Below, piece after piece: positions 8,092 to 16,060 of a DNA stretch of 64,000 bases (positions are counted from its first letter, which is position 1; each line of letters starts with the position of its first letter). The notes under the pieces were generated by a model that saw only the letters and a program-made list of their open reading frames with translations, searched no databases and had not been told where the DNA came from. The stretch lies in assembly GCF_036825535.1 (NCBI RefSeq), contig NZ_CP098813.1:1-64000 (forward strand). The letters are read 5' to 3'. The translations under genes were made by a program, and so were the position numbers. The DNA comes from Parasalinivibrio latis. GTDB lineage: Bacteria > Pseudomonadota > Gammaproteobacteria > Enterobacterales > Vibrionaceae.

Positions 8092-10539
8092 ATGACACAT
8101 CCTACACAAGCAGAAATCGTCATTATCGGTGGCGGGATCATTGGTTGCAGCACGGCATACCACTTAGCTAAGGAAGGCGCAAAAGACGTTGTATTACTCG
8201 AGGGTGGCAAACTGACAAACGGCTCTACATGGCATGCTGCCGGTCTGGTTGGCCAGTTAAGAAGCTCTGCCAACATTACCCAGCTGTTAAAAAACTCGGT
8301 TGAAATCTACAAAAACCTGGAAAAGGAAACCGGTCTTGCTACCGGCTGGAAAATGAATGGCGGCTTGCGTCTGGCCTGTAACAAAGACAGATGGATTGAA
8401 GTAAAGCGTCAGGCTACCACGGCACACAGTTTTGGGTTGCCGATGGAACTGTTAACCCCGCAGGAAGCACAGGACCTTTGGCCCTTGATGGATGTGTCTG
8501 ATGTTGTCGGTGCCGCTTTCTTGCCAACAGACGGCCAGGCGAACCCGTCCGATATCACCCAGTCGCTGGCTAAAGGTGCCAGAATGCGTGGTGTAAAAAT
8601 CTATGAAGACACCAAGGTAATCGATGTTGAAGTGACTGACGGCGTTGTCACAGGCGTCGTCACCGAGCACGGCACCATCAAGTGTGAGAAGGTGGTTAAC
8701 TGCTGTGGTCAGTGGGCCAAGGAAGTTGGGCGTATGGCAGGCGTCAACGTTCCCCTTCAACCTGTTGAGCACCAGTACATGGTCACTGAACCCCTGACCA
8801 CCCACAGTGTCCCAGGGGATCTCCCCACCCTTCGTGACCCGGACCGTCTTATCTACTTCAAAGAGGAAGTTGGTGGCCTGGTAATGGGGGGCTATGAACC
8901 GAACCCAATCGCCTGGGCAAGAAATGGTATTCCAAAGAACTTTTATTTCTCTCTGCTCAATGAAAACTGGGAACATTTTGAACAGTTGATGGAACAGGCC
9001 CTTATTCGTGTTCCGGCACTTGAAACTGCGGGAATCAAAACACTGACCAACGGCCCTGAATCGTTTACACCAGACGGAAACTTCATCCTCGGTGAAGCCC
9101 CTGAAGTGAAAAACTTCTTCGTCGGTGCCGGTTTCAACGCATTCGGTATCGCTTCAGGCGGCGGTGCGGGCAAAGCTCTCGCAGAGTGGGTCCTTGCCGG
9201 TGAACCGCCTATGGACTTGTGGCCGGTCGACATTCGCCGTTTCAGTCAGGTATACAGAAATGACAAATTCGTCTGTGACCGTACACTTGAAGCCTACAGC
9301 AAGCACTACACCATGAGCTGGCCACACGAAGAGTATAAGAGCGGCCGGCCTATGCTGACGTCCCTTCTCTACGATGTATTAAAGGAGCAAGGTGCATGCT
9401 TCGGTTCCAAGAGTGGCTGGGAACGTCCTAACTGGTTTGCCCCGGAAGGCACCATCGCTGAAGACGTCTACTCTTATGGTCGCCAGAACTGGTTTGATGC
9501 TGTCGGTGAAGAACATAAGGCTGCCCGTGACTCTGTCGTAGTCTTCGACCAGAGCTCCTTTGCAAAATTCATCCTGAAGGGCAAGGATGCAGTGTCTGCA
9601 CTGAGCTGGATTTGTGCAAATGACGTTGATAAACCGGTAGGCTCCCTGATCTATACGCAAATGCTGAATGACAACGGTGGCATTGAGTGTGACCTCACCG
9701 TTGGGCGCATCGCTGAAGACGCTTACTACATCGTTACCGGTACCGGTTTCCGAACCCATGACTATGCATGGATAGAAGCCAATATCCCCGACGGCATGGA
9801 CGCCACGCTTGAAGACATCACAGAAGGCTGGACAACGCTGTCCCTGATGGGTCCGAATGCCAGAAATGTGTTGGAAAAAATCACACCAGCCGATGTCAGT
9901 AACGACGAGTTCCCATTTGGTACCGTTCAGCACATCGATATTGCGGGACATTCTGTCAGGGCCCTCCGTGTAACCTTTGTCGGCGAGCTGGGCTGGGAAT
10001 TGCACATGCCACACGAAGCGGGTATGGACGTTTATTGCGCTCTTATGGAGGCAGGTAAGCCATTCAGTATCCGTAATGCTGGTTACCGCGCAATTGAATC
10101 ACTGCGACTGGAAAAAGGCTACCGGGTGTGGAGCTCTGACCTTACGCCAGACAACACCCCACAGGAAGCAGGCCTTGGATGGGCCGTGAAGCTGAAAGGC
10201 GATACGGCATTCAAGGGGCGTGCGGCTCTGGAAGTACGTTCCGGGTCCCCTCTCACCAAACGTCTGGCCTGTTTCACAGTCGCTGATCCCAATGTTGTCC
10301 TGTTAGGGCGGGAAACGATTTACCGTAATGGCGAGCGAGTCGGCTACCTGTCCAGCGGTGGTTGGGGTTACACCGTCGAGAAAAACATCGGCTATGGCTA
10401 TGTCCGCCACCCGGAAGGCGTTTCAACCGATTACTTAAAAGAAGGAACTTATGAGCTCGAAGTGGCCTGTGAGCGAGTGCCCTGCGAGATTCATTTGGGA
10501 GCCCTGTACGACCCTAAGATGGAAAAAGTGAAGGCGTAA
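8092..10539 (+). CDS. Dimethylglycine/sarcosine dehydrogenase family flavoprotein (FAD oxidoreductase + GcvT)
   Basis: An 815-residue two-domain enzyme. The N-terminal DAO-type FAD domain has GGGIIGCSTAYHLA at 13-26. The STWHAAGL motif carries the His (about residue 48) that binds FAD covalently in sarcosine and dimethylglycine dehydrogenases. The C-terminal half, from about residue 430, is a GcvT-like tetrahydrofolate-binding domain. The expected reaction is oxidative N-demethylation with the methyl group captured as 5,10-methylene-THF and electrons passed to ETF, whose genes follow directly. It lies 9 nt after the kinase-like gene. The product (sarcosine or glycine) would enter the glycine cleavage system at 20853-29356. 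The sequence alone does not separate dimethylglycine from sarcosine as substrate. Confidence 0.93.
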   Translation: MTHPTQAEIVIIGGGIIGCSTAYHLAKEGAKDVVLLEGGKLTNGSTWHAAGLVGQLRSSANITQLLKNSVEIYKNLEKETGLATGWKMNGGLRLACNKDRWIEVKRQATTAHSFGLPMELLTPQEAQDLWPLMDVSDVVGAAFLPTDGQANPSDITQSLAKGARMRGVKIYEDTKVIDVEVTDGVVTGVVTEHGTIKCEKVVNCCGQWAKEVGRMAGVNVPLQPVEHQYMVTEPLTTHSVPGDLPTLRDPDRLIYFKEEVGGLVMGGYEPNPIAWARNGIPKNFYFSLLNENWEHFEQLMEQALIRVPALETAGIKTLTNGPESFTPDGNFILGEAPEVKNFFVGAGFNAFGIASGGGAGKALAEWVLAGEPPMDLWPVDIRRFSQVYRNDKFVCDRTLEAYSKHYTMSWPHEEYKSGRPMLTSLLYDVLKEQGACFGSKSGWERPNWFAPEGTIAEDVYSYGRQNWFDAVGEEHKAARDSVVVFDQSSFAKFILKGKDAVSALSWICANDVDKPVGSLIYTQMLNDNGGIECDLTVGRIAEDAYYIVTGTGFRTHDYAWIEANIPDGMDATLEDITEGWTTLSLMGPNARNVLEKITPADVSNDEFPFGTVQHIDIAGHSVRALRVTFVGELGWELHMPHEAGMDVYCALMEAGKPFSIRNAGYRAIESLRLEKGYRVWSSDLTPDNTPQEAGLGWAVKLKGDTAFKGRAALEVRSGSPLTKRLACFTVADPNVVLLGRETIYRNGERVGYLSSGGWGYTVEKNIGYGYVRHPEGVSTDYLKEGTYELEVACERVPCEIHLGALYDPKMEKVKA

Positions 10540-10541
10540 TT

Positions 10542-10576
10542 GGGGTCGGTACGGGCGTGTAAGCCCGTACCTCCCC
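10542..10576 (+). other. Intercistronic RNA hairpin before etfB
   Basis: GGTACGGGC pairs perfectly with GCCCGTACC around a six-nt loop, extended by GGGG/CCCC outside. It fills most of the 49-nt gap between the dehydrogenase and etfB and has no T tract. It ends just before the GGAGG ribosome binding site of etfB. It is therefore more likely a processing, stability or translation-tuning element than a terminator. Confidence 0.5.
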
Positions 10577-10588
10577 ACGGAGGACATC

Positions 10589-11338
10589 ATGAAGATACTT
10601 GTGCCCATTAAACGTGTAGTCGATGCCAACGTTCGCGTCCGTATCCAGGACAGCGGTGAAGGCATTGATTTAAACGGTACCAAAATGGCAATTAACCCAT
10701 TTTGCGAAATAGCATTGGAAGAAGCCATCCGGCTCAAAGAAAAAGGTACTGCCTCAGAAGTAATTGCTGTGTCTATCGGACCAGATAAGTGCGAAGAACA
10801 GATACGGACAGCTTACGCGCTGGGTGCTGACCGGGGGCTTCACATTCTGTCCGAATCTGAACTTGAGCCGCTTGCCATCGCTAAAACGCTTGCCGCCGTG
10901 GTCGAGAAGGAACAACCGTCTTTGGTTATTTTAGGAAAACAGTCCATTGACGGTGACAACAACCAGACAGGTCAAATGCTTGCTGCACTTTGTCATTTTC
11001 CCCAAGGCACATACGCCTCCAAGGTAGAAGTTGATCAAGGCAGCGTTGTCGTCACACGTGAAGTGGATACCGGGATGGAAAAACTCAAGTTATCCCTGCC
11101 CGCTGTGATCACAACTGACTTGCGCCTCAATGAACCACGCTTTGCTTCTATGCCAGCCATTATGAAAGCGAAACGCAAACCTATAGAAAAGGCAAATGTC
11201 AGTGATTTCGGTGTAGATACAGCACCTCGACTGACCCGTGTTAGCCTGTCAGCACCCAAAGCCCGTCCACCCGGTGAGATTGTCGACAGCGTAGACGATC
11301 TCATTGAAAAAACGAACTTAAGGGAGTACCTGGCATGA
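10589..11338 (+). CDS. etfB: Electron transfer flavoprotein beta subunit
   Basis: A 249-residue EtfB. It begins MKILVPIKRVVDANVRV, a hallmark of the family, and has the AMP-binding region around GKQSIDGDNNQTGQ and the ETF beta signature VTREVDTGMEKLKLSLPAV. A strong GGAGG ribosome binding site precedes the ATG. It overlaps etfA by four bases (ATGA), so the two are translationally coupled. Being in one operon with a DMGDH-family dehydrogenase, this ETF is probably its dedicated acceptor, handing electrons to ETF:quinone oxidoreductase encoded elsewhere. Confidence 0.96.
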   Translation: MKILVPIKRVVDANVRVRIQDSGEGIDLNGTKMAINPFCEIALEEAIRLKEKGTASEVIAVSIGPDKCEEQIRTAYALGADRGLHILSESELEPLAIAKTLAAVVEKEQPSLVILGKQSIDGDNNQTGQMLAALCHFPQGTYASKVEVDQGSVVVTREVDTGMEKLKLSLPAVITTDLRLNEPRFASMPAIMKAKRKPIEKANVSDFGVDTAPRLTRVSLSAPKARPPGEIVDSVDDLIEKTNLREYLA

Positions 11339-12267
11339 GCAGAACACTCGTTATCGCTGATCACAACCAGCAAAACCTGTCAGAAAGGACCCTTAGTGTT
11401 GTTACTGCAGCCGTCCAGATTGGCAATGCCATCGACTTGCTTATAGTTGGTCATAACATCAGTACGCTGGGCAGCCAGGCATCTAAAATCGAAGGCGTCG
11501 AGTGTGTTCTTATCGCCGACTCCACGAACTTCCAGTATGGCCTGGCGGAAAACACGGCTGACCTGGTCACGGGGCTGGCAAATGATTACAGCCACATTCT
11601 GGCAGCCAACACATCTTTCGCGAAAAATTTCCTCCCTCGCGTTGCAGCCCTGACTGATTCATCCCAGTTGTCAGAAGTCGTGACTGTCGTGGATTCACAT
11701 ACCTTTGTTCGCCCTGTTTATGCTGGCACGGTACTGGAAACTGTCCGGGTAAATACCGGCAAAGTTATCGCCACGGTAAGGACTACTGCTTTTGAAGCGG
11801 CGCCAGTTACCGGGACCGAATGCGATGTAATAACCCTAAGTGCAAGACCTGAACCGTCCGGTGCTGAGTTTATTACCCGAGAGGTCATAGACACTGATAC
11901 ACCTGACCTTACCACCTCAAAAGTGGTTATTTCCGGAGGACGCGGCCTTAAGTCTAAAGAGAATTTCGATCTTTTGTATGGTCTGGCGAAAAAATTCAGT
12001 GCGGCAGTTGGTTCATCCCGGGCAGCTGTAGATGCCGGGTTTGCAGCCAATGAAATGCAGGTTGGGCAGACCGGAAAAGTTGTAGCACCGGATGTCTATT
12101 TCGCTGTGGGTATTTCAGGCGCTATTCAACACATCGCCGGGATGAAAGACAGCAAAACCATTATCGCCATCAACTCAGATCCGGATGCCCCTATTTTTAA
12201 GGTATGTGACTTCGGCATTGTAGGTGATTTGTTTGAAGTCATTCCGGAGATTGAATCAAAGCTTTAA
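11335..12267 (+). CDS. etfA: Electron transfer flavoprotein alpha subunit
   Basis: A 310-residue EtfA. The C-terminal FAD-binding domain is well preserved: VISGGRGLKSKENF, SRAAVDAGFAANEMQVGQTG and the ISGAIQHIAGMKDSKTIIAIN segment that holds FAD in the family. It overlaps etfB by four bases and is followed by two hairpins that end the operon. It forms the heterodimer with EtfB and serves the upstream flavoprotein dehydrogenase. Confidence 0.96.
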   Translation: MSRTLVIADHNQQNLSERTLSVVTAAVQIGNAIDLLIVGHNISTLGSQASKIEGVECVLIADSTNFQYGLAENTADLVTGLANDYSHILAANTSFAKNFLPRVAALTDSSQLSEVVTVVDSHTFVRPVYAGTVLETVRVNTGKVIATVRTTAFEAAPVTGTECDVITLSARPEPSGAEFITREVIDTDTPDLTTSKVVISGGRGLKSKENFDLLYGLAKKFSAAVGSSRAAVDAGFAANEMQVGQTGKVVAPDVYFAVGISGAIQHIAGMKDSKTIIAINSDPDAPIFKVCDFGIVGDLFEVIPEIESKL

Positions 12268-12297
12268 CGTTCGACTACAGCCCAATGGTAGGTAATT

Positions 12298-12330
12298 GCC
12301 GGTGAAGTATTTGACCCGGCCTCTTTTTTT
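12298..12330 (+). terminator. Intrinsic terminator after etfA (first hairpin)
   Basis: GCCGG and CCGGC pair around a long loop, followed by CTCTTTTTTT. Confidence 0.5.
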
Positions 12331-12337
12331 CCTAACG

Positions 12338-12379
12338 ATGCCCATGGATATCAGCCATATTCCCATGGGCATATTTTTT
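12338..12379 (+). terminator. Intrinsic terminator after etfA (second hairpin)
   Basis: ATGCCCATGG pairs with CCATGGGCAT, followed by ATTTTTTC, immediately before the convergent NUDIX gene ends. It is the stronger of the two hairpins. Confidence 0.65.
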
Positions 12380-12906
12380 CAGCTGAGAACATCTTCCCTT
12401 TCGTCTAAAAGGCGTTTCAAAAGATATGTTTCCCGTTCGACAGACATCCCTTTCTTTTCGCTGTGCGCCAGAACATGTTCGTTATGGGCTATGGCATCGT
12501 GGATGGAAATCCAAACCGGCTCCATGCCATTTTTCGCTTCGTAATCTTCGTATCGAGTCTGACCCAGCTTGGCATCAATGGTGCAGCGGTAACAGTAACT
12601 CACCATATGCATGATGTCGTAGTCAGGCTTGTACCAAGGCCGGTATTCCTCGTAGATGCCATAGGGCTCCACATCGCGGACATTTCGTGCTCCGGTTTCT
12701 TCTTCCACCTCACGGATCAGCGCATCCACAGGGTCCTCACCTTCATCAATGCCGCCGCCTGGAAGGCTATAGTCATCGTAACGGGCGGTGTAAAGCATCA
12801 GGATTTTGTCGTCACGGATAATAATTGCCCGTGTTGCATAACGGGTAAATTGCGTACCTTGCAGTTCTTCAACCTCTGGGTGAACCGCGGTAATCAAATG
12901 CTGCAT
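12379..12906 (-). CDS. NUDIX hydrolase
   Basis: A 175-residue protein with a complete Nudix box. The box starts at GGGIDEGEDPVDALIREVEE and continues ETGA (about residues 48-71). The enzyme hydrolyses a nucleoside diphosphate linked to some other moiety with Mg or Mn. The flanking beta strands and the VWISIHDAI segment fit the fold. It is a single gene between etfA (convergent) and nrdG (same strand). Nothing in the context indicates the substrate. Confidence 0.92.
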   Translation of the reverse strand: MQHLITAVHPEVEELQGTQFTRYATRAIIIRDDKILMLYTARYDDYSLPGGGIDEGEDPVDALIREVEEETGARNVRDVEPYGIYEEYRPWYKPDYDIMHMVSYCYRCTIDAKLGQTRYEDYEAKNGMEPVWISIHDAIAHNEHVLAHSEKKGMSVERETYLLKRLLDEREDVLS

Positions 12907-13027
12907 AGTGTCAGAATTGCTCTCTGTTTTAGTCTTTCGGCCAGTATCATCAGGGACAGCCTATATGAAACTGGCGCCGACACAGCCCCCCTGAAGGGTA
13001 AGTTCATAAAAAGTTAATACACAGATA

Positions 13028-13066
13028 CAAAAACAGGCAACTTCACTGAAGTGAAAGTCGCCAGTT
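13028..13066 (-). terminator. Probable terminator of nrdDG
   Basis: GGCAACTTCACT pairs imperfectly with AGTGAAAGTCGCC. Read on the minus strand it is followed by TGTTTTTG. A T run also follows on the plus strand. Confidence 0.5.
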
Positions 13067-13081
13067 TTTCATTGAGTTCGG

Positions 13082-13579
13082 TTAAACGCGACTGCCGAAT
13101 TCTATTCGTGCAGCATCGCTCAGGCAATGAATAACCTGATTACTGCTTCCTCTCCAGAGAAGGGATGGATCAGCAAGTTCTTCGACATATTTGCCGTCGA
13201 TAAGCACATCAAGGTAAGAGACAACTTCTGCCTGTTCTTCGGTCAGGTCACTCAACAAGTAACCGGTCCACAGCCAGATATCCTTCCCTTCGCACTCTTC
13301 GCGAACACGTTTTACCAGCGCCAGTACATCCGGGATATTGGCCGGATGCAACGGATCACCACCGGAGAGTGACAATCCACGGCGCTTGATGCGGGTATCG
13401 TTCAAATCAGCAATTACCCGGTCAGCCATTGCTTTATCAAATGCATGGCCGGAATCCAAGCGCCAGGTAGACTGGTTATAGCAGCCACGGCACTGGTGAA
13501 TACAGCCCGATACAAACACGGTGCAGCGGGTTCCCGGTCCGTTGATCACATCAACGGGGTAATACTGATGATAATTCAC
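13082..13579 (-). CDS. nrdG: Anaerobic ribonucleotide reductase activating protein (radical SAM)
   Basis: A 165-residue radical-SAM activase that uses SAM and a 4Fe-4S cluster to generate the glycyl radical on NrdD. The cluster motif is Cys26-x3-Cys30-x2-Cys33 in SGCIHQCRGCYN, and LSGGDPL follows as the SAM-binding GGE-type element. The length and sequence match Escherichia coli NrdG. The start is GTG with AAGGG upstream. It lies 35 nt after nrdD in the same operon and should share its FNR/NrdR-controlled promoter. Confidence 0.96.
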   Translation of the reverse strand: MNYHQYYPVDVINGPGTRCTVFVSGCIHQCRGCYNQSTWRLDSGHAFDKAMADRVIADLNDTRIKRRGLSLSGGDPLHPANIPDVLALVKRVREECEGKDIWLWTGYLLSDLTEEQAEVVSYLDVLIDGKYVEELADPSLLWRGSSNQVIHCLSDAARIEFGSRV

Positions 13580-13614
13580 AATACCCTTCTTACTTTTATA
13601 TGTGTTTTGCGCGG

Positions 13615-15738
13615 CTACATGTGTTTTACGCGACGAATTACTTCTTCCTGCTTGCCGTCGTTGAACGGACGGGCATCAGGGCTGCCGAGGTAACCACATA
13701 CGCGGCGGGTAACTGATACTTTTGAAGAGTCATGGTTGCCACATTTAGGGCAAACAAAACCTTTACTGGTACAGGTAAACTCACCGGTAAATCCACACTC
13801 ATAACACTCATCAATCGGTGTGTTGGTACCGTAATAAGGCACGCGGTCGTAGCTGTAATCCCAGACATTTTCCAACGCTTCAACGTTGTGCTGGATGTTC
13901 GGGTATTCGCCGTAACAAATAAAGCCACCGTTCGCGATCGGCGGGTAAGCCGCTTCAAAATCAATCTTGTCGTACGGGTTAACTTTCTTCTCAACATCCA
14001 GGTGGAAACTGTTGGTGTAGTAGCCTTTCTCAGTGACGCCATCGATCAAGCCGAATTCACGGGTGTCGATTTTACAGAAACGGCTGCACAGGTTCTCACT
14101 TGGCGTGCTGTAAAGGCTGAAGCCGTAGCCGGTCTCTTCTTTCCAGGCATCCGTTGCGTTGCGAAGGTGCTGCACAATTGCAATCGCTTTCTGGCGCAGG
14201 GCTTCGTCGTCATAAACGTGTGTACCGTTGCCATACAGTGCATTGATGGTTTCATGGATACCGATGTATCCCAGTGAAACAGATGCGCGGCCGTTTTTGA
14301 AGATCTCACTGACGTTATCGTCTGCCTTCAGGCGAACACCACAAGCCCCTTCCATATACAGGATAGGCGCAACACGGGCTTTCACATTGTCCAGTCGTCG
14401 GATTCGGGTATCCAGCGCTTCGCGGGAAACGTCCAGCATTTCATCCAGCAGTTCATAGAACTTGGCTTCATCACCACCAGCTCGCATCGCAATGCGCGGC
14501 AGGTTAATGCTGACGACACCCAGGTTGTTACGGCCTTCATGGATCAGCTTGCCATCTTCTTCGTAAGCACCCAGGAAGCTGCGGCAACCCATAGGTGTTT
14601 TGAACGAACCGGTTACTTTGACAATCTGGTCATAGTTGAGGATATCCGGGTACATACGCTTGGACGCACATTCCAGCGCCAGTTTCTTGATGTCGTAGTT
14701 CGGATCGTCCTGCTTCAGGTTCAGGCCATCTTTAATAGCGAAAACCAGTTTCGGGAAAACAGCCGTCTTCTTGTTCTTGCCCAGACCGTGAATGCGGTTT
14801 TTCAAAATAGATTGCTGGATAAGGCGTGATTCCCAGGTGTCGCCCAGGCCAAAACCAAAGGTAACAAAAGGTGTCTGACCGTTCGCGGTATGCAGGGTAT
14901 TTACTTCATATTCCAGTGACTGGAACGCATCGTAACACTCTTTCTCAGTACGGGCTCGGGCATAGGTTTCTGCCTCTGGAATGTTCCACTCCTCTGCCAC
15001 CTGCTTGTGCTTCAGGTAGCTTGAAGTGACATAGGGAGCCAATACTTCATCGATGCGGTTAATAGTCGTGCCACCATAAATATGGCTGGCTACCTGAGCA
15101 ATGATTTGTGCGGTTACCGCTGTAGCCGTCAGGATAGACTTTGGCGTGTCTATTTCTGCATTACCCATTTTGAAACCGTGGGTAAGCATGCCTTCCAGAT
15201 CAATCAACATACAGTTGAACATCGGGAAGAACGGAGAATAATCAAGATCGTGGTAGTGAATGTCGCCCTGCTCATGGGCATCGACAACTCGGCGTGGCAG
15301 CATATACTGCGTCGCATAGTGCTTGGCAACAATACCTGCCAGCAGGTCGCGCTGGGTAGGGATAACCTTGCTGTCTTTATTTGCGTTTTCGTTCAGGATA
15401 TCTGAGTTAGTTTGCTCAACCAGGCCCCGGATTTCGTTACTCAGGCGGCTCTTTTCCTCGCGCACGCGATCACGGTCGTGACGGTACTCGATGTAAGCAC
15501 GGGCCACTGCCTTGTAAGGGCCGGCCATCAGGTGATCTTCAACGGCATCCTGAATTTCGTGAATTTCAACTTTCTGACGATCCTCGAATTGTTCCAGCAC
15601 TTTAGCTGCAACGGTTTCGGCATAGTCAGCATCCATGTCTGCAACGGTTTCAGCTGCCGCCAATATCGCATCTTTAATACGACGAATATCGAACGGTACT
15701 CTTCCGCCATCACGCTTTATTATCGTTGGTTTCACCAT
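13615..15738 (-). CDS. nrdD: Anaerobic ribonucleoside-triphosphate reductase (glycyl radical enzyme)
   Basis: A 707-residue class III ribonucleotide reductase making dNTPs without oxygen. The N-terminal ATP-cone (TIIKRDGGRVPFDIRRIKDA) is followed by the catalytic barrel. The zinc site CYECGFTGEFTC...CPKCG and the glycyl-radical loop RRVCGYLGSPDARPF (Gly682, Escherichia coli Gly681) are at the C-terminus. The start at 15738 is preferred over an in-frame ATG at 15783 because AGGAG lies 4 nt upstream and the protein then matches Escherichia coli NrdD from its first residues. The promoter holds an FNR site and two NrdR boxes. Confidence 0.97.
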   Translation of the reverse strand: MVKPTIIKRDGGRVPFDIRRIKDAILAAAETVADMDADYAETVAAKVLEQFEDRQKVEIHEIQDAVEDHLMAGPYKAVARAYIEYRHDRDRVREEKSRLSNEIRGLVEQTNSDILNENANKDSKVIPTQRDLLAGIVAKHYATQYMLPRRVVDAHEQGDIHYHDLDYSPFFPMFNCMLIDLEGMLTHGFKMGNAEIDTPKSILTATAVTAQIIAQVASHIYGGTTINRIDEVLAPYVTSSYLKHKQVAEEWNIPEAETYARARTEKECYDAFQSLEYEVNTLHTANGQTPFVTFGFGLGDTWESRLIQQSILKNRIHGLGKNKKTAVFPKLVFAIKDGLNLKQDDPNYDIKKLALECASKRMYPDILNYDQIVKVTGSFKTPMGCRSFLGAYEEDGKLIHEGRNNLGVVSINLPRIAMRAGGDEAKFYELLDEMLDVSREALDTRIRRLDNVKARVAPILYMEGACGVRLKADDNVSEIFKNGRASVSLGYIGIHETINALYGNGTHVYDDEALRQKAIAIVQHLRNATDAWKEETGYGFSLYSTPSENLCSRFCKIDTREFGLIDGVTEKGYYTNSFHLDVEKKVNPYDKIDFEAAYPPIANGGFICYGEYPNIQHNVEALENVWDYSYDRVPYYGTNTPIDECYECGFTGEFTCTSKGFVCPKCGNHDSSKVSVTRRVCGYLGSPDARPFNDGKQEEVIRRVKHM

Positions 15739-15777
15739 TTTCTCCTGACACAACTTGCAATCTTTAACGTTACGTAA

Positions 15778-15793
15778 ACACAAAATGTTGTGT
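15778..15793 (-). promoter_or_regulatory. NrdR box, nrdD-proximal
   Basis: ACACAAAATGTTGTGT matches the NrdR consensus acaCwAtATaTwGwgt at 14 of 16 positions. It lies exactly 31 bp from the second box, the usual helical spacing of tandem NrdR sites. Confidence 0.8.
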
Positions 15794-15808
15794 CACTTAT
15801 CCGCTCGG

Positions 15809-15824
15809 GCACAATATGTGGGGT
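15809..15824 (-). promoter_or_regulatory. NrdR box overlapping the predicted nrdD start site
   Basis: GCACAATATGTGGGGT matches the NrdR consensus well, 31 bp from the first box. The transcription start predicted from the FNR box and -10 element (about 15818) falls inside it, which suits ATP/dATP-dependent repression by NrdR. Confidence 0.78.
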
Positions 15825-15830
15825 ATTAAA
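15825..15830 (-). promoter_or_regulatory. Predicted -10 element of nrdDG
   Basis: TTTAAT on the minus strand gives a start at about 15818. That places the FNR box centre at exactly -41.5, the class II activation position. Confidence 0.55.
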
Positions 15831-15852
15831 CGGATTTGGCCAATACAATACT

Positions 15853-15866
15853 TTGATTTAGATCAT
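15853..15866 (-). promoter_or_regulatory. FNR box of nrdDG
   Basis: TTGATTTAGATCAT matches the FNR consensus TTGAT-N4-ATCAA in nine of ten specified bases. It is centred 121 bp upstream of the nrdD ATG and at -41.5 from the predicted start site. Anaerobic induction of nrdDG by FNR is known in Escherichia coli. Confidence 0.8.
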
Positions 15867-16060
15867 GGCACCGCATTAAGCGCGTCGGATGTGTTCAATG
15901 ATATAGACGACATCTAAAAGTTGTCTTGAAACGGTTGCAAAGATAACGATTGTGGTTTCACTCACAGTTAGGTTTGACAGTTGATGTACAAAGCACCAAT
16001 ACGTTGAAAAAGCAGCCATAATTTCCCATAGTCTCACTGTTACAGCAGTTTGGTAGAGAG

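Noticed and set aside
9379..10014. 211-codon minus-strand ORF inside the dehydrogenase gene
   Set aside because: It is the complement of a well-supported GcvT-domain coding region and has no recognisable motifs.
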